A DNA stretch of 64,000 nt from Strongylocentrotus droebachiensis (Eukaryota > Echinodermata > Echinoidea > Camarodonta > Strongylocentrotidae), in assembly GCA_035222895.1 (NCBI GenBank), contig JAVYIG010000880.1:186001-250000 (forward strand), given 5' to 3'. The position numbers and the translations under genes are program-made. Every line of letters begins with the position of its first letter. Positions within the stretch are counted from its first letter, which is position 1. This document shows, piece after piece, positions 34,760 to 64,000 of this stretch. The notes below the pieces were generated by a model that was not told the origin of the DNA, did no database searches, and worked only from the letters and a program-made list of their open reading frames with translations.

Positions 34760-35908
34760 CCATATGCCCTACAGGACCCCGTTGCACAGAACCGCCCAAG
34801 AGTCAATGTAATGAAAGTCTTTAGACTAGCATTCCACTCTTTCATACCTAAGTTTCATTTTAATTATGTACACCGATTCAGATGTTGTCTTAATACTGTG
34901 TACCGGTACACAATTTCTGCTTACTGAATAGAGATCCACATCCTTTAATATTGCCCCTTAAAAGTTGATTCTGATAAATTTACTCAGGGTTTCTGGAAAC
35001 CTAGATATAGCCATGTTAAGATATAACTATTGTGTCATGTATGATTGAAGCAATTTCTGAGAATCTCCATCTTTGGGAAAAGATCAATAACCTTTTTTTT
35101 TTTAGATACATGTAACAGTGTCATGGACTAGCACAAGTTTTTGCAACAAAACAAGGATATTCCAACAGCTCATTTCTTACTAAATTTGGTTGCACTGCTT
35201 GTAATGGCAGCTTAAATTGCAGTAAACGATTGTGAATGAACATTCTACTGTTGTCAATCAGCTCTACATTCATTGACACTAATCTGAAATGTTTGTACAC
35301 AAAGATAAGGCGAAAGCCTGGATGATCCCATCAAGTATCATCCAAATTCTATGTTATTCACTGAATTTTTTCGTTGCTGATAGAATAAAAGCTTGGCATT
35401 CAGGCATCACCAATTGCTGACTTGCAGATGACCTACTCCTTCGCTATCACGACAGGACATTGGTATCTAAATAAACAATGATTAGAATACCAAAAGGGTC
35501 TTGCACAGTACGTCATGAAAGCAGTGTGTGCTCTTCCTAATCTCCTTGCCCCTCCAATCTCCTTGCACTCGACGTTCAACAACTAATCTGGAATCAAATC
35601 TAGTAATCGCAGTCTATCTCATTCATTACTTCATTGAATGATCCAACTTGTTAAAAATGCCATATTCCATGATAGTTCGCCAATTTGAGGTGGCGGTAGA
35701 GATTATATTGCCTCCGCCCACTCAAAGGAGCCAATCCTTACGAAGAACAATACTGTCGAAGATTGCAAAGATCCACCAGGGCGAGAGACAGACGTAGCTA
35801 CACAGAGAAAGATGATGGATAGTTCCGCCTCTCGCTAGTAGATGTCCACGTTTGAAAGGGCCAATCGCAGCAGAGTATAGGTGTCCATGCACCAATCAGA
35901 AGGCAGTA
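34760..35908 (-). other. Probable 3' UTR and flank of the EEIG-like gene
   Basis: Sequence downstream (minus strand) of the stop at 35909-35911. No other gene recognised. An ATTAAA-like hexamer on the minus strand near 34945 is the only weak poly(A) candidate seen. Confidence 0.35.

Positions 35909-64000
<28,092 letters not shown>

Overview
This is a eukaryotic nuclear window from an intron-rich, AT-rich genome with GT-AG splicing. Deuterostome-type genes, MITE-rich introns, tRNA-derived SINE pieces, poly-G/poly-C runs and frequent ACATGTACATGT-like stretches suggest a marine invertebrate deuterostome, most likely an echinoderm such as a sea urchin. That identification is inference. The open reading frames alone are misleading: nearly all long ones are repeats or intron shadows. 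The real genes had to be assembled from splice sites, phase and family motifs.

Three genes were assembled. (1) Plus strand, 95-6498: the 3' part of a membrane-anchored zona pellucida (ZP) domain protein, seven exons. It has a complete ZP-N/ZP-C cysteine pattern, a furin-type RAKR site, one transmembrane helix and a short tail. The 5' end lies left of the window. (2) Plus strand, 9502-15218: a complete five-exon gene for a 414-residue stathmin-family protein that most resembles stathmin domain-containing protein 1 (STMND1). Its promoter carries a perfect palindromic CRE just upstream of a TATA-like box. (3) Minus strand, 63487 down to 35909: seven exons of an EEIG1/FAM102-family gene, from the second half of the NT-C2 domain to the conserved C-terminus. 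The first part of the C2 domain lies right of the window. Its introns include one of 16 kb and one of 7.5 kb. Genes 2 and 3 converge on about 20.7 kb of intergenic DNA.

That intergenic region (15.2-35.9 kb) is dominated by old, degenerate tandem repeats. Periods near 80, about 90/128 and 160 bp recur, and several families left of about 21.2 kb are inverted relative to their relatives on the right, at roughly mirror distances. This suggests an eroded large inverted repeat.

Mobile DNA is mostly short non-autonomous DNA transposons with terminal inverted repeats. They are flanked by TTAA (two copies), TAA, TTA, CAA, ATT or CTAG. There are also foldback elements, two LINE-like 3' tails and two SINE pieces. 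The two most unusual findings are a dispersed family of roughly 55-bp hairpins sharing a 20-nt arm and a conserved 3' tail (six full copies and one half copy), and a decayed tandem duplicate of an EEIG exon lying beside the intact exon.
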